In this document: positions 13,989 through 16,462 of the stretch, in pieces | How positions within the stretch are numbered: position 1 is the stretch's first letter | Layout of the letters: every line of letters starts with the position of its first letter | Assembly: GCA_023460155.1 (NCBI GenBank) | Contig: JAEWRF010000089.1 | Location: 1 to 16,462, forward strand | DNA length: 16,462 nt | Direction of reading: 5' to 3' | From: Bacillota bacterium | Lineage (GTDB): Bacteria; Bacillota; Clostridia; Oscillospirales; Acutalibacteraceae | Program-made: the position numbers and the translations under genes | The notes under the pieces: model-generated | Told to the model about the DNA's origin: nothing | Seen by the model: the letters and a program-made list of their open reading frames with translations, nothing else | Database searches by the model: none

Positions 13989-15765
13989 ATTTTTCCTCCA
14001 TATCGTTGCCTGTTCCGGAATCAGGGTCCTGTTCCCCTTCGACCGGAATCCGAATCATGCAAACCGTCCCGCTGGTTGCGGAACTCTGAATCCGGAATTG
14101 AGAGAAAGCCCTGAAATAGTGCAGCCGCTCTTCCACATTTTTCAAGCCTACCCGCGAGCCGGTTTTGGCAATTTTCCGCACGTCAAAACCGACGCCGTCA
14201 TCCTGTACAAGCAGTTCCAGGACTTCACCGGTTTCATCCTCTGACACAAGACGGCCTTTCACCGAGATATGAATCGGCTGCTCCCTTGGCTCCATACCGT
14301 GAACGATACTGTTTTCCACAATCGGCTGGAGTAAAAGCTTTGGAATCAGCTCTTCTCCCGCCTTTCCCTCCAGATCAATGGTAAAATTCAGACGCTCTTC
14401 AAATTTCAGTTTTTGCAGCTCTAGATATTCGCTGAGAAATCCAAATTCTTCCTTTACACGGGTAATTTTTTCTCCGCTGCACGTGTAGCGAAATAAATGC
14501 GTCAGTTCAACAATGGATTTTTCCAGGAGCTCCTGCTCCCCCATACGGTTTAAAGATAAAAAGCCATTGAGAGTATTGTAGAAAAAGTGGGGATTGATTT
14601 GGGACTGCAAAGCCATGTATTCCGCGTTTTTCTGACTGATGGTGGCTTTGTACTCTCTTTCAATATGTTCATTCAGCTGTTCGCTCATCTGATCCAAAGC
14701 GTTTGAAATCAGCGAAAGTTCATCCCGGTTTTCAATGTCCGCCTTTGCGGAGAGATTGCCGCTCCCCAATTGTCGGATGGTACTTACGATTTTTTTAACG
14801 GAGACCAATATCTTTTTGGACTGCTGGCTGTAAAGTACAAAAGCCACGATGATGGCCGTCAATGTTATTGCTATGGAAAAGAATATAAATTTTGCTGTGG
14901 AAGCCAACAGATCTTTTCGGGATGAAAGATAAATCAATTTCCATCCATATTCGGGAATTCCAGTTTCCTCAACCGAATAAATATCGTCGTTATCTTTCAG
15001 CGTGGTGCTTGCGGTCTTCAGTTGTGAAAGAACTTCCTCACTAACCGTCCCACTTGTGCAAATCAGAGAATTCCTCTGATTGAACAGCACTGCGCGGGAA
15101 TGTTCCGTTGTTTGAAAGTTTTTCACGAGGTCTGTAATTTTCCGGGAAGACACATCCACTTTCAGAACCCCAATGCTTTTCTGCGTATCGAAATCCTTAA
15201 TGGCCCGTGTCAGCGTGATTACATTTTCAGTCGCCCGCTGATTCGGATAAATGCTGTTACGAATCCCGCTGATAACGATATCTCCGTTCGCTTCCTGAGC
15301 ATCTGAAAACCACGATTCGGTAAAGTAGCCCGAAGTTTTCAGGCACTGCAGTTCGCCGTGGCTCCGGCTCAGCAAATACAATGTATCATCATTGTCTGAC
15401 GCCGGATAAAACGCAATATTCTGAACGGCATCCGGGCAATTGTAGATCAACTTCAGATAAGTAAGATCATACAGATTGATCTGATTGGGATCGGCACTGC
15501 TAACCGAATTACTTTTCATCCGAAGCATCAGGGAATAAATATCGTTATACAAGTAGGGAGCCGAGGATATTTTCTCTATTTCATTCAGGTAGGAATAAAT
15601 ATCTGAGGATTCCATTCGGAGCATGCTCCCAATATGCTGATTTTCCTGTTCTTCGACCTGCCGGTTGTGAAGCAGCTCAAAAAAGGATGATATGAGAAGC
15701 ACCGGCAGGGTGATGCTTACAATAAAAAGCAAATATAGGTTTTTCCGCAAAGTTCTCTTTTTCAT
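13963..15765 (-). CDS. YesM-type sensor histidine kinase
   Basis: A 600-residue membrane sensor. It has an N-terminal helix (about 11-29), an extracellular double-Cache-like sensor region (about 30-290), a second helix (about 292-312), a HAMP linker (about 315-368), and a His_kinase domain with the phospho-acceptor motif QSQINPHFFYNTLN (His393). An HATPase domain follows, with the N-box LLLQPIVENSIVHGM and the G-box QDDGVGFD, ending in GLKNVEERL and GTVCMIRIP. This is the LytS/YesM class (PF06580-like) that pairs with AraC-type regulators for carbohydrate sensing. ATG 15765 is taken as start; the adjacent in-frame TTG (15768) has slightly better spacing from GAGGA and cannot be excluded. It is divergent from a sugar-binding lipoprotein gene, a common partner whose loaded form may be sensed. 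Confidence 0.93.
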   Translation of the reverse strand: MKKRTLRKNLYLLFIVSITLPVLLISSFFELLHNRQVEEQENQHIGSMLRMESSDIYSYLNEIEKISSAPYLYNDIYSLMLRMKSNSVSSADPNQINLYDLTYLKLIYNCPDAVQNIAFYPASDNDDTLYLLSRSHGELQCLKTSGYFTESWFSDAQEANGDIVISGIRNSIYPNQRATENVITLTRAIKDFDTQKSIGVLKVDVSSRKITDLVKNFQTTEHSRAVLFNQRNSLICTSGTVSEEVLSQLKTASTTLKDNDDIYSVEETGIPEYGWKLIYLSSRKDLLASTAKFIFFSIAITLTAIIVAFVLYSQQSKKILVSVKKIVSTIRQLGSGNLSAKADIENRDELSLISNALDQMSEQLNEHIEREYKATISQKNAEYMALQSQINPHFFYNTLNGFLSLNRMGEQELLEKSIVELTHLFRYTCSGEKITRVKEEFGFLSEYLELQKLKFEERLNFTIDLEGKAGEELIPKLLLQPIVENSIVHGMEPREQPIHISVKGRLVSEDETGEVLELLVQDDGVGFDVRKIAKTGSRVGLKNVEERLHYFRAFSQFRIQSSATSGTVCMIRIPVEGEQDPDSGTGNDMEEKYDDFDCGR

Positions 15766-15821
15766 CAAGTATCGAATCCTCTTTTAGATTTTCAACGAAT
15801 TACTATCCAAAAAAATAGTGC

Positions 15822-15827
15822 TATAAT
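15822..15827 (+). promoter_or_regulatory. Candidate extended -10 box for the solute-binding protein gene
   Basis: TGCTATAAT gives a perfect -10 with the TGn extension but no good -35 at 17 bp, as often found at activator-dependent promoters. The leader would be about 70 nt. A second choice is TATACT at 15860-15865 with a weak TAACAA -35. Confidence 0.4.
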
Positions 15828-15857
15828 TTTTATAAGTAACAAAATAATTTTAGATTT

Positions 15858-15886
15858 ATTATACTGTAAAAATACAATCTTTGAAA
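15858..15886 (-). promoter_or_regulatory. Candidate promoter of the kinase-regulator operon
   Basis: On the minus strand TTTCAA (15881-15886), a 17-bp spacer and a perfect TATAAT (15858-15863) are seen. The leader would be about 85 nt. The -10 box overlaps a plus-strand TATACT (15860-15865), so the two directions may compete. Confidence 0.45.
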
Positions 15887-15905
15887 TATCAGGATGAATG
15901 TTAAA

Positions 15906-16462
15906 ATGAAAAAGGCAGTAGGTTTTTCGATTTTATCGCTATTGATTCTGTGTTTTCTTTTCGCTTGCAGTAAAGCCGGCGCTGAGGATACAAAAATCGC
16001 GGAAAAGCCGGTGGAAATCAGTCTCTTGTCCAATATGCTCGGAGGAACAGATTCCGCGCTTGAAAGCGCCGTCATTGACTTTGAGAAAGAATCCGGAATT
16101 CAGGTGGATTTTTCTTCCCCGGGGAAAAATTACGAAAATATTATGAAGGAAAATATGGCAACCGGAAAAATGCCGGATGTTTTTACTACGCACGGATGGT
16201 CGGTAAATCGCTATCAGAATTATCTTTTGCCGTTGAATGACCTTTCTTTTGCAAAAAACATATCCGGTTATATCCGGCCCATTATTACTGATTCTACTGG
16301 GGCGCTGCTCGTTCTTCCGATTGATATGGATCTTTCCGGCATTGTTTATGACCCCGGCATATTAAAAAAGGCCGGAATCACTCCGAACGAAATCGCGACA
16401 TGGGACGATTTCGCGAAAGCTTGCGAAAAAATCCGGAGGGCCGGCTATAATCCCATCTGCAT
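15906..16462 (+). CDS. Partial sugar ABC transporter solute-binding lipoprotein
   Basis: The first 185 residues are seen; the gene leaves the right edge. Residues 1-20 are a lipoprotein signal peptide with lipobox LFAC, lipidation at Cys21, so the protein would be anchored outside the membrane. The mature part (VEISLLSNMLGG, AVIDFEKESGIQVDFSSPG, MATGKMPDVFTTHGWS, LPLNDLSF, GIVYDPGILKKAGI, TWDDFAKACEKIRRAGYNPI) follows the family 1 extracellular solute-binding pattern (PF01547/PF13416-like), which serves oligosaccharide ABC importers. ATG 15906 is preferred; an in-frame ATG at 15894 lacks a ribosome site, while AGGA before 15906 is modest (11 nt). Permease genes presumably lie beyond the edge. 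It is divergent from the YesM/YesN pair. Confidence 0.88.
   Translation, partial: MKKAVGFSILSLLILCFLFACSKAGAEDTKIAEKPVEISLLSNMLGGTDSALESAVIDFEKESGIQVDFSSPGKNYENIMKENMATGKMPDVFTTHGWSVNRYQNYLLPLNDLSFAKNISGYIRPIITDSTGALLVLPIDMDLSGIVYDPGILKKAGITPNEIATWDDFAKACEKIRRAGYNPIC

Overview
The window reads as chromosomal DNA of an endospore-forming, probably anaerobic member of the Clostridia (Bacillota), perhaps near the Oscillospiraceae. The grounds are a clear SpoIIID (sporulation sigma-E/K switch regulator), strong AGGAGG-type ribosome sites with several GTG and TTG starts, a YesM/YesN two-component pair, and a phasin-like/UbiB-like pair typical of this group. The taxonomic guess is inference; no rRNA or other marker is present.

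Left part (1-4,400). The 5' edge holds the start of a two-helix HAMP membrane protein (-). A divergent stand-alone HTH + S24 peptidase (LexA/CI-like) repressor follows; its likely self-cleavage bond is Cys-Gly rather than Ala-Gly. Next come, all on the minus strand, an RNA 2',3'-cyclic phosphodiesterase (thpR) with its own promoter and an apparent transcription unit of aspartate ammonia-lyase (aspA), an unrecognised 59-residue ORF and a GNAT acetyltransferase, closed by a strong terminator.

Middle (4,400-7,200). An Lrp/AsnC regulator is divergent from aspA and has a long leader with a 13-bp hairpin and a repeated CGTACGGA box. Converging on it is a phasin-like protein / ABC1-UbiB-like kinase pair (-) with overlapping reading frames. 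Upstream of that pair is spoIIID (-) with a GC-rich hairpin behind it.

Right part (7,400-16,462). This looks like a carbohydrate-use locus: a 1,585-residue secreted multidomain GH97-family glycosidase (-), then a YesN-type response regulator (-) and a YesM-type sensor kinase (-) whose frames overlap by 26 bp, and, divergent at the edge, a lipoprotein sugar-binding protein of an ABC transporter (+, cut off). The likely logic is that the kinase senses a sugar or the loaded binding protein, the AraC-type regulator activates the transporter and the GH97 gene, and the enzyme releases sugars from an outside glycan for uptake. By eye this part is more AT-rich than the aspA-spoIIID stretch. I see no CRISPR array, insertion sequence, tRNA or rRNA. 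Nothing here clearly amounts to an unknown defence or mobile system; the items most worth a look are the GH97 architecture, the small aspA-linked ORF, the lrp leader and the Cys-Gly repressor.
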